A stretch of DNA of 64,000 bases from Larimichthys crocea (GCF_000972845.2 NC_040025.1:23411846-23475845); one strand, 5' to 3'. Shown: positions 48,527 through 60,592, counted from the first letter of the stretch. Numbers and translations: made by a program. Notes: a model not told the origin generated them from the sequence alone.

Positions 48527-48636
48527 TTTTACAAATTATGGAAAAAATCATCCACATTGGAGAAAAAATCATTTTTACAAATTATGGAAAAAATCATCCA
48601 CATTGGAGAAAAAATCATCCACACTGGAGAAAAAGT
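48527..48636 (+). repeat. 46-bp tandem repeat with 21-bp subrepeat
   Basis: A 46-bp unit starting TTTTACAAATTATGG occurs at 48527 and again at 48573 with no difference seen. Its second half (AAAAAATCATCCACATTGGAG, 21 bp) is then repeated once more with a single T-to-C change (near 48608-48628). An open frame runs through it because neither period introduces a stop. The copies carry no CRISPR-like spacers. Confidence 0.9.
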
Positions 48637-50087
48637 ACAGCTGTTTTTTATTAAACCGCCTAAACTGTCCTTTATACCTATTTACCTATTGTCAGGTGTT
48701 TGTTGCTGTCTTTTTGTTTTTGAAAAAGCAGTTTAACAATAAATTAAATTAAATAAATAATTTTTGAAAAGATGGCTGCTTTTCAAGTCATTTTTGCACA
48801 GTGGGTAGAAGTGTAGCGCACCCTGAGATCTTATGGAGGTCCATGTGGATTATATGAAGTTAGAGGCAGTTAGCTCAGTATCAGCAATAGCTATCACACT
48901 CATTCACCCAGGCTTCTTCTCTCTCTCACGCACACACAAACACAAACCCTGTATTTACCATCTCAGAAGATGTCCAGATAGAACGAGAAGAGAGCACGAT
49001 AAGCAGAATAAATGACACAACAACAGAAAGAACTTGTGTTCTCATGTCATGTGCAGCAGTGAGCTCATCCTTTTGTGAACTAGACATGCACTACTAACAC
49101 TGATGTCATCTGCTAATACACAATGGGACTCATAATGACAAACTAACACCACTGGCCAAGTAACAGATGACAAAGTAACACTCAAGACAAATTAAATGGG
49201 TGAAGGGGGGAAGTCATCATTTCAAACCTGTAATTTTGAACTGCGCAGCCTGTATTTATGAACAAGAATGTTTCCTAAAGCTACAAAACAAGAGAGACTG
49301 TTGTCAGTGTCATGAAGAGACACACCTTAGGTCTGGCATCTTCTAACATCAATAGCAGTACTGATCAATGATGACAATATCCCATAAATATCTCAAAAAA
49401 CAATACAGACAATCACCCATCACAGAGGTCTGACCCAGTTATTAGTCAGTGCCACCCACTTCATTCTTGACCCATGAGACTCTGTCATAACTGTCGTGTG
49501 TCCTCGGCAAATTGAGGGAACAATGATTCATTGAAAGAAATCAAGCGTCTTTCTGTTTTGGCTCTCACTGTAACTCATTTCATGCTGCTTTTATATTTCA
49601 ATTTACATCTCTTCATTTCTGTAATTCGCTCAAGGTCACTCTTTCTTTGCCTGCAGCCTGCCAGGAAGAGATCCATGTGTGTCCACATGTACATGTGCCA
49701 TATTATACTCACCACATAAAGGCGAATGTAGCTTTTAATCCTAAAACACAATTCCAGATGACTGATTTGTAACTGCTTAACAAGACCCCATAACAATCAT
49801 TTCCTTTTGGAGTTTGACAGGCCTGAAAATTTGGTCCAGGCCCAACCAGAATACCAACACCTCCTGTGTGAGCCTGTGTGGGAGCCTACTGCTTTTAACA
49901 AGCCCTAACCAAAGCCCAGAGTTCCGTATAATGTCATATGAATTTAGACATTCAATATGGTATGTTCATCAAGTTAGCATAATGGCCCACCTGCTGTATC
50001 TATCAGCACAGGAACTAAATGGAGAGCTGTAGGAAGTCCTTAAAAACAGCAAAGGTCCAGTTTCTATACCTTCAGATTATCCACCCA
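48637..50087. other. AT-rich noncoding DNA
   Basis: No gene is visible. AAATT/AAATA units occur at 48739-48765. 49812-49850 (CAGGCCTGAAAATTTGGTCC) resembles strings found in vertebrate repeats but is too short to call. Confidence 0.45.
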
Positions 50088-50235
50088 CCTGAAATTCAAT
50101 TCAGTTTTATTTATATAGTGCACGATGATAACATAAGTTATCACATGACACTGTACTGTTTATAACATTATTTACAGAGACCCAACAATTCTCACCACGT
50201 ATTTGGTGCCAGTGGCAAGGAAAAACAGGAAAGGA
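50088..50235 (+). mobile_element. Common teleost interspersed repeat fragment
   Basis: GAAATTCAATTCAGTTTTAT, TTATATAGTGCACGATGATA, ACATAAGTTATCACATGACA, TTTACAGAGACCCAACAATT and GGTGCCAGTGGCAAGGAAAA match, in order, a repeat very frequent in percomorph genomes. It is noncoding and has no recognised internal promoter. About 20 bp after the first block of the usual consensus appears to be missing or changed. Confidence 0.72.
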
Positions 50236-52477
50236 ATATAAGCAGTCAGATAGTTTTACAGGTCGTAAACAAACCCCATGTTCAGCCCTGTTTATATAAA
50301 CACGTTAACTTGAAGTGAGACCAAGATATCCGTCTGCACCATCAATGTTTAAAAATCATGTTTACACTAATCAGACCTGGTTAAATATGTGTAAATTTCA
50401 TTTTGTTTTGACATCCATGTTTTCTTTACAGCCTGTGTGACTAACATTGAAAATGCAATGCTGACAATTGATATTTTAAATGATAAAAGCAATCTTCGAA
50501 ATAAACTGCAAAATCCATTCTCGTCATATTTTATAGTCTGGCGCCGCTATAAACAGGAAAACAACATTTGTCTGTGCCTTAAATTTATGTTGGGTTTGGT
50601 TAGATTTAGGTACAGGTACAAATTAGTTTTAGGGAAAGATCATTGTTGGGTTTAAAGTCATATTCATTCAACTGGAACTTTATTTAACTGACACTCATTT
50701 TTCATTTTTCCATTTTGTTCTGGTTATCCATGCCCCCACTGCCCCACAAATTGAAAACCACTGTTGTACTTAGACAGCAGGTGTTTTAGATGTACTTTTG
50801 AGATTGTCCTGCAAGGGAAAATGATAGCATCAGTTGTTTCAGCGAAGGCCCCAAAACAACTTAAATGAAATACTATATATCTTTCTGTGTCTGTCTTATG
50901 TGAACATTGTGCTTTCAAGAGCCATTTTTTTAGATGGATTTATTCTAAAGGGGCCATTAAATGCTATTACACTCAGCTGTGGTGGCTGCCAGTTATTTGG
51001 CACACATCACCTCCACTGAGACTCAGATTTTTGTCCAAATTGAGATTTCATGGCTTCAATAATAATTTTCTGTGGCAAACAACAAACCCAATATGTAGAC
51101 TGAATCTCTATTCTCTACATACTTTCCCAAATCTACTCTTTACTTTAAACCTACTGTATATTTCTCCTCATCTATCTGTACTACTCCTTTTAGCTCTTTT
51201 TAAATTCACTCCCGCTTCCCTCATGCTCCTGCTTCAGCAGTTTTCCTTCAATCTGTATCTCCTGTAGGTGAAAAGGTCTGTGACCCCATATTGAAATAAA
51301 GCCTCTCTGGGACCTTCAGGTCATATCTCACCCACAGTCCTCCTCCCCAATCATCTAGCTGAACATTAGCCGCTCCTTCATCACCTCCCTGTTATTTCAA
51401 TTTTTTGCTTAGTTTCCTTTCTTCTGTCAAACTACTAACATTTCTTTCTCACTTATTGCACCCTTTATTACCACTTGCCTTTCCCTCCCTGTTGCTTTCA
51501 TTCTTTCCTTCAATTATCCAGCATGGTATTTTTTTCTTCCTTTCTTTTTCTTTGATCTGTATTTCCTAATCTCTTCCAGAGGGGATCTGTTAGCTGGTTT
51601 ACACTGCTGGAGTTCTGGAAATGACATCCAAAGCCCTGCACCTCACTCTGACTTACCCATTTTGATCCTGACTGCAGTATGGTTGAAAACACTGAATTTA
51701 TTAGATTTGAAAATGGTAAAATATTCAGTAACATCGAATTCAGTTGCGTAGTTCAGTCTGTATATTTAGCTCTATGGCCAGCAGGAGAAGATAGTTTGTG
51801 AAGTGTTTTCAGAAGAACAAGAAATTATGCAGCACATTGAGAGATTTTTTTTAGCATTCATTTTATTTAATTTTAAATATTCCATTTCAGGTTAACCTGC
51901 AAAAGCTGAATTTATAAAGTAACCTGCTGACTTGCTGTCTATGAATCGATCTCCAATCAAAAGTACTGCACAAATGGGTTCAGTTTCTGTGCCTGATTAC
52001 TTGGATCCATCCTTGTTATTGAGGGACTGACTTCACCTGTGAGGAAAAAGTGACAGTTTAAGATTGCGATTGAGAATTTTTATTTCGAAAATGTAAAAGC
52101 CAACAAAAAAACAATCCATTAAAAAATAAGATAAAATAAAGAAAGGAAAAGAAATATGCAATGAAAAAATTAAAAGAAAACGAAAATAGGTCAACCCTGC
52201 ACATGCAGCAACTCAATTGTTAATTTCTCTTAACCAGCGCAAATTAAATCATACATGTTCAAAAGGGAGTAGGGAGAGCTGTACACTTATATATTCCTAC
52301 CCCTTCTCCTCTGCTTATTATATTATTATTAGTACTATTACTGATATATTAGAATTTATAGATATTTTCTGTATATAAATGTCTATATAATACACAATTT
52401 CTCAATACATATACATGATTTCACAGTTAAAGTGAAAAGTTTCTCTTACAGTCTTGTGTCTCTGTGTTTGGTTGTGT
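50236..52477. other. AT-rich noncoding DNA
   Basis: No gene is visible. A 126-codon frame at 50887-51267 has no motif. An AT-rich patch with TTA words lies at 52317-52345. Confidence 0.5.
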
Positions 52478-52482
52478 TTATT

Positions 52483-52522
<40 letters not shown>
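52478..52522. repeat. (TTA)n trinucleotide microsatellite
   Basis: About 13 tandem ATT/TTA units, pure from about 52485 on. Confidence 0.95.
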
Positions 52523-52523
<1 letters not shown>

Positions 52524-53699
52524 AACCTATAAATTAACATCGACAGATGTGTACTCTTGTCACTCTTTTTTCTTTTGAAGTTGTGTTTAATAAATCATTT
52601 GTGCAAGTAATTCCTGCTGTATGAACCTGTGAGCAACAACAGAGCCACATTTGTTGTACAGCCAGTGCCCTTCAAATTGACCACCCGCACTGTGTACTAA
52701 AAGTGAATCACTGTTTCTGTCTCAACTATACCAAAATTTAATAAGCTGCAAGTACTTCTCCCTGGATTCTGGTCTACCTTGTTTCATATTGTGAGTGATG
52801 CTATGTTCAGCCCGTCCTGTTCTGGATAACTTTAGTCAGCAACCTTTCACTAACCTTTCTCTTTGCTGTTTCCCCCAACTGGATCTTTTCCTGGGCTCTT
52901 CCCATCATCTCAGCTTCTTTATCTTTTGCCAGTATTTTCTGTGATGAAAGAAATGCTGCTCTTCTCTGGAAACTACTCACTCAGCAGCCTCTTCCTCTGC
53001 TTCACCCTTGTTTCACCCCATCTCACCCAGCAGTGGAAAGAAACCAGCTATGAACTAGCTTCATTTGAGAAACTATGCTTGAGCTTTATACCTCGGTCTT
53101 TATCAAAGAAAGGATGACTTTAAGTTACTTAATACTCATAAAATAAATCTTGCATTAGCAAAGTTAAAACTTTGTTCTAAAAAGCCAACATGCAGTTTAA
53201 CAGTAAGGTTTAACAGAGTGTAACATGCTATAAATCTACACGTATAGGAAATCATCCTACTGTATGCTGTATCTGTCTCCCACTGACACTGACAAATGTG
53301 TATATCTGTTCAGATGGCCTTCTGGGATACCTGACACATGACTGCAACACTCACCCTAATCTGATGCTTTTACACGCTTCAGTAGTTTCTGGTTGCAGAT
53401 CTAAAATTTGTCCACAGTCAGCAGCTTCAACCAAACCTTCTATGTTTCATTCAAGTTGTACTTTTCTCCAAGCTTTCTAAGAAAACACCACATTAACCTT
53501 ATTTAACACACCATTTACTGTCTCACTCTCAAATCATATCTTTCGTTTGCTTTTACTTTGGACTTTTATTCCTTGTTTCCCTTTGGTCACATTTCCCAAT
53601 CAACTCATTATTGGTTGTGCTTTCTCTTATTACTAAAAATGGAGTAAAAGTTCAGTAATAGCCTAGCAAACAAGGGTCATATACATCCTATGTCAGGGT
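52523..53699. other. Noncoding DNA
   Basis: No gene or recognised element. Confidence 0.5.
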
Positions 53700-53977
53700 T
53701 GACACTATTATCATTAATAAATGGACACAGACTCAAGGATCTCAAATCACTTTGCATAGGGGAACCAACTCGCTGTCAGACTTCGAGAGTCTCCCAGCAG
53801 TCTTCCAACGTTCTGGTTCCTACCGTGCGTCTTTATTGGCGTGATTGTATAGGATGTGTTCATTTTCCATTGGTTAGTTACATACAGTATTCATGATATA
53901 TACGTCATAGCAAAGTTCGTTATGGGGGAAGAAGGAAGTCAGTTACATGTGACAGTTCAGCAGGGTACATGGTGTCA
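53700..53977 (-). mobile_element. Candidate solo LTR
   Basis: The segment is bounded by TGACAC at 53700-53705 and GTGTCA at 53972-53977, an inverted hexamer of the TG...CA type expected of LTRs. Read on the minus strand it holds a TATATA word, ACCAATGG, then CAATAAAGACGC (a polyadenylation signal), and downstream sequence ending GATAATAGTGTCA. That layout fits U3-R-U5. No flanking coding region or second LTR is seen. The bases just outside do not form an obvious target-site duplication, which weakens the call. Confidence 0.42.
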
Positions 53978-56655
53978 TGTAAAGTTCAAAAAGCATTCTA
54001 AAAGACACTAAGCTAAGAGTCAACATAGAAATAGAAGCACAGTGCAATTACTACTTCATGATTAAAAAATGATAATACGGTTATATAAAAAAATTCCATC
54101 ATCCTGCTTGTATATTCTTTGTTTATATTATTTCAACATTTAAATCTTATTTTCTGCTATATCTATTTCGTTGTTACTTCCTTTGAGTAATATGTATAAT
54201 ATAGCCTTTGTATTAATTGAAATCTCCCTTTCGTAGGAAGTGTAATTTTGGACAGTAAACCTTAAATTGTACACCACTGAGTTTGTTACTGTACGTGTTT
54301 TAAAGTTTTAAGATGGAAAAACCCTTTAAAAGCAGGCAGATTTTCTAAGCACCACTTTTATTCCTTTATGAGTTCATATAAATTATCCTGCACATCTTTT
54401 TTGTTCAAGACATACTGACATACAAACGTATGACCACAGCCCTAAAATCTGAATTCCTGGCAGAGACATCCCCTTCATTTCCCAACAACTTACTAATTAA
54501 CAATACAGCACCTGCACCACAATGCCTCTAAAAACACATTTCTCTTCATCGTGTCTTCTCTTCTAGCCAACCACACAATCACAGGTGCTAAATGTCCACA
54601 ATCCAAATGACAGAACACCAGGTGGTCAGTGAGAAGACAAGAAATTACTTAACACACCAACACTGGTGACATGCTTTGACTTTTAACATATCTCATGACA
54701 TGTTGAACTCATTCTGTAAACTGCATATTTGGAGCTGCACATCATGTTTGAGACAAAGTGGGGTATTCCATCTTTATGCTTTCCTTGGATCTTTCCTTTT
54801 AAACCTGTTAAGCTCATTCCTGTTTTTTGGTTGGGGTTTTTTGCCTCTGTCCTTTGGTTTATGTCACTCTTTCCACGTGTTTTCTCCCCATTTCGTTCTT
54901 AAGAGTAAAGCCAGACCGAATACAGTGAGGCCGCCAGGCGCTGCTTACCACAATTGGCCACTTGTGGGAAGATCAATCGAACTGTGAATCCAAATGCCAT
55001 TTACTCTTGGCTGTTTAGCCTCAAAAATCAAACAGATCAGTGTTAGAGGCTACATCTGAATGTAGCCTTATATCAGCAGAATCAGCTTTTTTTTAATTAT
55101 AGTGTTTCTTTTTCAGGGCAAACCCTGTTTTTTGCTAGAAGAGCAGCAGACATTCATGTCCTTGGGATATACTATATGTTAACAAGTACATTAAATAACC
55201 TGTGTGCAGATCATAGAACAGGCATGGTAGATTAGGTGTGGAGTGATATTTCTAATGAAGTTTTGCAACACAGTATGGCTTGAACAAATACCATGATTAT
55301 GAAAGTGAAACTGGAATTTTCTAGGCAGAGCGTAGGCTACTGGTCACTACTCCTTCTCCTGGTATATGAATCAGTTTTTTGCTTTTACTTATTTCTATTG
55401 TCCCCTGCATGTTTTTCTCTCTTCACTGTAGTCCCTTCTCTCTCCTCCTCCTCATTGCTTCCATTTACTTTGCATTCCTCCCCTCCTAGTCAACTTTCCA
55501 TGTGTCCATCCACCTTTTGTGTTTCTGAATATGACTCTAGCATCATTGTTTTCATAGTTCACTTGTTAAAACAGTAAGAAGAAAAAATAGACATGACCTC
55601 ACTCCTGCTCTCTTCTCTCCCCCTTGTTTTTCTTCTTTCAAATGCCTTGTTTGGTTCAGGGCAGGTTCCCATTGGTGTCACTGTGAAATATGGTGTCAGG
55701 TTTGATCCTGATTCTCATAGTGTTCCATGTATGTAGCTGTCACACAGACATTTGTATAATTTTGTCTCCTGTCCTTTAAAAGTTTTAAATATGTACTTTT
55801 GACAGTTTTACATGCTGAACAGGCTTTAACTGTTAACCAGTTCCCTGCCATTAATATTTGTTTTTTATATATATAATCTTTTCTCTCCCCATATGGCAGC
55901 TCTGATGTGTGTTTTAACAGTCAGTGTGTTCCTAAATTTTCACACTCCCTCTCCATATGGCGGCATCTCAGCGTTTTAACAGTTAACCTGCACTGTGACC
56001 CCCAAAGCAGATGTCCGCCTGCTCCATCCATTACCAGTAATGGCAAAATTCCATCCGCCACCAGTCGCTCTTTCTGTGAATTTTTCCTTCCCCCATTTCC
56101 CTCTCACACTTTCCTTCTGTCTCCCCAAACTCTTTCTGTGTTGACCAGTGACCATATGACAGTGAGTCATCTGTATCAGAGCCATATTTACAAAACACAA
56201 GGCTAAAAGTAGCTCCTAATTGGCACTTAACTGAATTGGGATAAAGCATGTCAATAGGTTTTTGGTCTGAGAGTATTTCACAAATCATAACAACCATTGT
56301 CACTGGACAACCATCACCTTAAACAAAAAAGCGGCATGGACAAGAATGCACACCAGGATCTGGTGATTTTAGCCACAAGACTGAGTCAAACTGCATTAAC
56401 TGCCAACATGGCTCATTACCATTACCAATGGACATAGAGAAAACAAATGGGAAATGAGCTGGCCTGCACATTAACAATGACAAGTTATGTCTAATAGTTA
56501 ATTTACAGAAATATGTACTTGTCACAGAAGAACAATCCACCTGTTTTTGTGATTCTTTGCAAAATGGTAAATCTACAACCTTAATGTCCACTTCTTTTAT
56601 TTTTCATGAAGTTGACTGCCAATAACATGTAATCTGTACAAACTAATATCTGCAT
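53978..56655. other. AT-rich noncoding DNA
   Basis: No gene is visible in 2.7 kb. 55380-55510 is pyrimidine-rich. ATATGGCAGCTCTGATGTG (55890) and ATATGGCGGCATCTCAG (55953) are two weakly similar words 63 bp apart. Confidence 0.45.
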
Positions 56656-58108
56656 ATGAATGTCGAATCTGTTGGAAAGCGTCTCAGATTTTGGTTCCGG
56701 AAGCATTCTGCTCGTGCACCAAACAGCAATTCAGAGATATTTAGCCTTCTTGGAGTTCCAGCTATCCCCCAAAGAATTGCTGTGGTGAGGTTTGCATATC
56801 TCCATGATCCTTGGAGCTGTGTTATCTGGGGAAATAGCCCCTGGTAGGGTCTCCCAAGGGATTGTTCCCAGGGGAGGGTTCAGACACCCATTTCACAGCA
56901 TACAACGAGCTGCAATATCACCTTGCTGGCAAGGCAGGAACCAGAGCTGGTGTGGGAGGTGGTGCATCATCAGCTAGACATAGTTGGGTTCAGATCAATG
57001 CATAGCACTGATTTCTGAACCAAAATCCTGGAGATGGGCTGGATTAGACTACCGAGCCTTCTTAGAGTCTGGGTGGGGTCCTGGAAGGGATTCCACCCGG
57101 TGACTCCATACAGGAGTTCTGTTGGGTGACTATCTGATCTGAATCCAAGCAGTCCTTTGTTATTGGACTTCTGTGCTAGTCATGGATTGGCCATAATGAA
57201 CACCATGTTCAAGCATGAGTGTGTTCATAAATGCACTTGGTACCAGAGCACCCTAGGGCACAGGTCGATGATCAACTTTGTGGTCATGTCATTAGATCTG
57301 CACCCATATGTCTTGGAGGTGAAGAGAAGAGTAGAGATGTCACCTAATCACCACCTGGTTGTGAGTTGGATCAGGTAGCAGGTGAGAATGCCGGACAGAC
57401 CTGACCTAAACCCAAACATGTGAGGGTGTACTGGGAACGTCAGAGGCCCCTGTCTGTGAGGTCTTCAATGCACACCTCTGGAAGAATTTCTTGTGGGAGC
57501 TTCCATCGTCAAGGTGGCTGGTAGGAGCTGTGGTCAGAAGATCATCGTGGTAGTAACCTAAGAACCTGCTGCTGAATACAAGCAGTGAAGGGGGTCGTTA
57601 AGCTGAAGTAAGAGGCTTGATTGGCCCAGGGGTCTCCTGAGGCAGCAGACTGGTATTGGGAGGATAGCAGGGCTGCATCTTCAATAGTTGTGACTCAGAA
57701 ATCTGTGTGGGGAGGACATATAGAGGGACTTTCCGTTGGACTCAAGGAAGTTTGGCCAAACTGTTTGACTTGGGAAGAGGAAGCAATGTTTGGCTCAGGG
57801 TGGGTTCTGGGTGGAGAACTGCTAACCTGGATTGTTGGGTGATGGAAAGAGCAGAGTTTGAAGACTCAGGAAGCTTTGCACAGATCTCTGGCAGTGGTTA
57901 CTAAGGCAGTCAAGAAGGAGAGGCCAGCTGAGGTGGTTTGGTGATAAGGATGCCTCCTGGGTGCCTTCCTTCATCCAACTGGCAGAAGACCTCAGGTTAG
58001 ACCCAGAACTCGCTGGAGGGACCATATTACCAATCTGGCCTGGGAACACCTTGGGATCCCTGACTTGGAATGCATTGCTGGAAGAGGGAAGGAAATGAAT
58101 GGACAGAG
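56656..58108 (+). mobile_element. Internally deleted fossil LINE with endonuclease and 3' RT-end remnants
   Basis: The 5' part has the family string AATAGCCCCTGGTAGGGTCT (56833-56852). Endonuclease-like pieces follow: AGAGCTGGTGTGGGAGGTGG, then DYR-FLES-like text near 57045, LLDFCASHGLAIMNTMFKHE from 57160, CTWYQSTLG and a terminal SPNHHLVVSW near 57340-57370, where the usual catalytic SDH aspartate reads Asn. Next comes QGSPEAADWYW near 57627. The 3' end of the polymerase frame (GGTTTGGTGATAAGGATGCC, CTGGCCTGGGAACACCTTGG) follows from about 57935, so most of the reverse transcriptase is missing between about 57870 and 57930. A further deletion lies within the endonuclease near 57040. The stretch 56656-56810 holds a second APNSNSE-like endonuclease piece and may be a rearranged part. 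I recognise the family as common in teleosts; the clade (Nimb/I-like or RTE-like) is uncertain. It is inactive. Confidence 0.85.
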
Positions 58109-58129
58109 ATTATTATTATTATTATTATT
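58109..58129. repeat. (TTA)n at LINE 3' end
   Basis: About six ATT units lie directly after the last recognisable LINE sequence. Short tandem repeats at the 3' end are usual for such elements, so this probably derives from the insertion. Confidence 0.85.
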
Positions 58130-58411
58130 TCTGCAAGACTGGAATGAAATTTCTTGATTAGAAAATATTTTTTAAACACATTGGTGCATGTTATGTTTCT
58201 GTGTAATCTTGCACACAAACATGGGTGCACACTTGCATACAGACAGCATGCAGACAGATGTATAAGATGACTGAATATTTTATGCCAGACAGATTCATTC
58301 ATACATGCACACGTGCATGAATTCAAACGTGAACAACGACCTTGGGTAAATCTGACATTCAGACAAACAAGCTACTGTATCTCATGAACAAATCATCCCG
58401 TCTAGACTACA

Positions 58412-58413
<2 letters not shown>
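58130..58413. other. Noncoding DNA
   Basis: No gene is visible. Scattered CATGCA and CACAC words only. Confidence 0.5.

Positions 58414-58448
<35 letters not shown>
58414..58448. repeat. (TG)17 microsatellite
   Basis: An uninterrupted TG run of about 35 bp. Confidence 0.95.
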
Positions 58449-58449
<1 letters not shown>

Positions 58450-59956
58450 ATGTATTTTCCCATTTCTCCTCCTTTTTTTTGTATCAATTTTTCACCCCTT
58501 AATCCCCTTTTGCCTTTCTCTCAACCATGAAGTTGACTTCCTCACTGTATCACCGTCGGCCCATTTCACAATTTACTTTTTTCTGTTTTCCTTTCTTCTC
58601 CTCAATCACTTGTTCATTACACCTCTAACCTCACTTTCACTCATTCAAGTCTCACATCAGTCTATCCTCCAGCTATACAGATTAGTGTCCTTGGAAAACT
58701 CATTTTGATTTCATTTCTACACTCAATTCTATCTATCATTCAGGATGTAACCTGGTGAACTTTCAATGATGTACATTTCTCTAGCTGTCTCTCCACATTC
58801 AAGGCCACAGCTATATTTGCACTCCATGTAGAGCACACATAAATTAATGATTACATTACATTAATACTCAGGAGAGTAACTACCCATGTTTTTAATCTTT
58901 TAATAAATTAATCTTTTAGTGTTTTCACTTTTCCCTTAAAACTGAACTATATCACTCAACCACTTGTACCTGGAGAAAAATGCATAATATTAAATCAAAA
59001 TGTTTTAATCCTCAGCTTCTAAAATGTCTTGCAGCGCCTATAATGGAGCAGTACAGACAAGCTCTATCTCCATCTTTTCCTACATCCTGTTTTCACTCAT
59101 GCTGTCCACTTTTTGAACATTTACACAGAATTGCTCGACTAATAGACACATACATGAGCAAGTGTGTACAACTTGCACATTATTCAGTGTTAACTGCCCA
59201 TCACAGTCTGAAAGAAATGACCTGTGCAGGTATAGAAAATCAGACTCTGTGAACTTGCATGTTGTTGTGTCTGCAGCAGAGAAAGTGCTAAATGAGGGGT
59301 TTTTCTTTCAGGAGAAAGGCAAGAATCTGCTAATGCATAGTTAACATCCATGATGAAGTGATTGATGTTCCTCTTTCTTCAGGCGATTTTTGTCATCCAT
59401 TATCCATCCAGTCAGTTTTATTTGACAGGTCCATTGATGTATATGTTCACTTTGTCTTCCAGTTAGTGTGACATGTCAAGCCAGATAATGAAGGTTGGCT
59501 TTAATGACTGTATACATGCCTACATTGTAGGGAATATGAAACTTCCCCAAAACCAGTGTTGAGTGGTGGTGCATTCATTTGTAACACATTTCAGCAATAT
59601 GGTCAGGCTTGTATTTTTCAGTAATAAGTTTGCAGTAAGGCACTGAAAACTGAAATTCAGTAATTGCATTACATACTAATCTCAGTAACACTCCATTAGT
59701 ACAATATTTTGCTGTCTTACGATGAGCTAGATAGGAGGGTTTATCAATTTCATCTCTTTGCATTAGTTTGAGACATGTTTGACCTTGTTTGCCAATGTTA
59801 GCCACTGTTTTCAGTTAAAAACAGTGAACCTACTCAGTGACAGACAGTTAGCAACTATCTAGTGAAGCAAGTGAAGCATTAAGCAACCAAAGAGCCTGAT
59901 ATGTCCCACAGGATTTGTTGAAGACTAACAACAGAGTTAAGGGTGAGAGAGCAAAT
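58449..59956. other. Noncoding DNA
   Basis: No gene is visible. CT-rich at 58449-58620, otherwise AT-rich and unique. Confidence 0.5.
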
Positions 59957-60111
59957 ATATTAACAACCTCAAACTTATCCTAATTTCTCTCCAAGATATG
60001 TACAATATTTACAGACATTCCTGATCAAGATATATTCATTAAAAATTCTCCATTGCTGCACAGATGATCTAAATACTTTTCTTCAAGCAGTTATTGTTAA
60101 ATCCCTTCCAT
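59957..60111 (+). repeat. Inverted repeat A, left arm
   Basis: From ATATTAACAACCTCAAAC to AAATCCCTTCCAT. It is complementary to 60257-60409 with three substitutions and one 2-bp indel over about 154 bp (about 97%). The loop between the arms is the whole left B copy. No coding motif is seen, and it matches no transposon end known to me. Confidence 0.93.
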
Positions 60112-60121
60112 CCAGACTAGC

Positions 60122-60255
60122 CTACAGTAGAGGGGACATAAGGTCATAACTTCCTTTGTCGCCTCCGTTTAAATAAGAACCCCAACTGATAAATTGACTT
60201 TCTTTCCTCTCTCACAGGAAGAGTAATTGCTGCACGGAAGATACTGAACAAATAT
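60122..60255 (+). repeat. Inverted repeat B, left arm
   Basis: From CTACAGTAGAGGGGACAT to GAACAAATAT. It is complementary to 60459-60592 with about eight substitutions (about 94%). It carries a splice-acceptor-like tract, GACTTTCTTTCCTCTCTCACAG, whose AG is at 60216-60217. The following bases read GRVIAARKILNKY if translated from the GGA at 60217. The A-inverted arm begins immediately after it. Confidence 0.93.
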
Positions 60256-60256
60256 A

Positions 60257-60409
60257 ATGGAAGGGATTTAACAATAACTGCATGAAGAAAAGCATTTAGA
60301 TCATTTGTGCAGCAATGGAGAATTTTTAATGAATATATCTTGATCAGGAATGTCTGTAAATATACATATCTTGGAGAGAAATTAGGATAAGTTTGAGGTT
60401 GTTAATATA
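60257..60409 (-). repeat. Inverted repeat A, right arm
   Basis: Reverse complement of 59957-60111, two bases shorter because of an AC/CA-type deletion in the TGTACAATATT stretch. It starts directly at the end of left B, so the fold-back junction is at about 60255/60257. Confidence 0.93.
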
Positions 60410-60458
60410 GTAACTCCTACCATCCTACATTTCTGTGCAATTTGTATTTACTTAGTAG

Positions 60459-60592
60459 ATATTTTTTCAGTATCTTCCGTGCAGCAATTACTCTTCCTGT
60501 GAGGGAGGAAAGAAAGTCAATTTATCACTGGAGGTTCTTATTTAAACGGAGGCGATGAAGGAAGTTATGACCTTATGTCCCCTCTACTGTGG
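60459..60592 (-). repeat. Inverted repeat B, right arm
   Basis: Reverse complement of left B. About 49 bp of unrelated sequence (60410-60458) separates it from the right A arm, whereas the left A and B arms are only 10 bp apart. On the minus strand it again presents CTCACAG followed by GAAGAGTAATTGC and reads GRVIAARKILKKY. Confidence 0.93.

Noticed and set aside
48527..48636. Repeat-spacer pattern considered as a CRISPR array
   Set aside because: The units abut with no unique spacers, and the genome is eukaryotic.
50887..51267. 126-codon plus-strand frame
   Set aside because: No motif, AT-rich codons, no flanking splice signals of quality.
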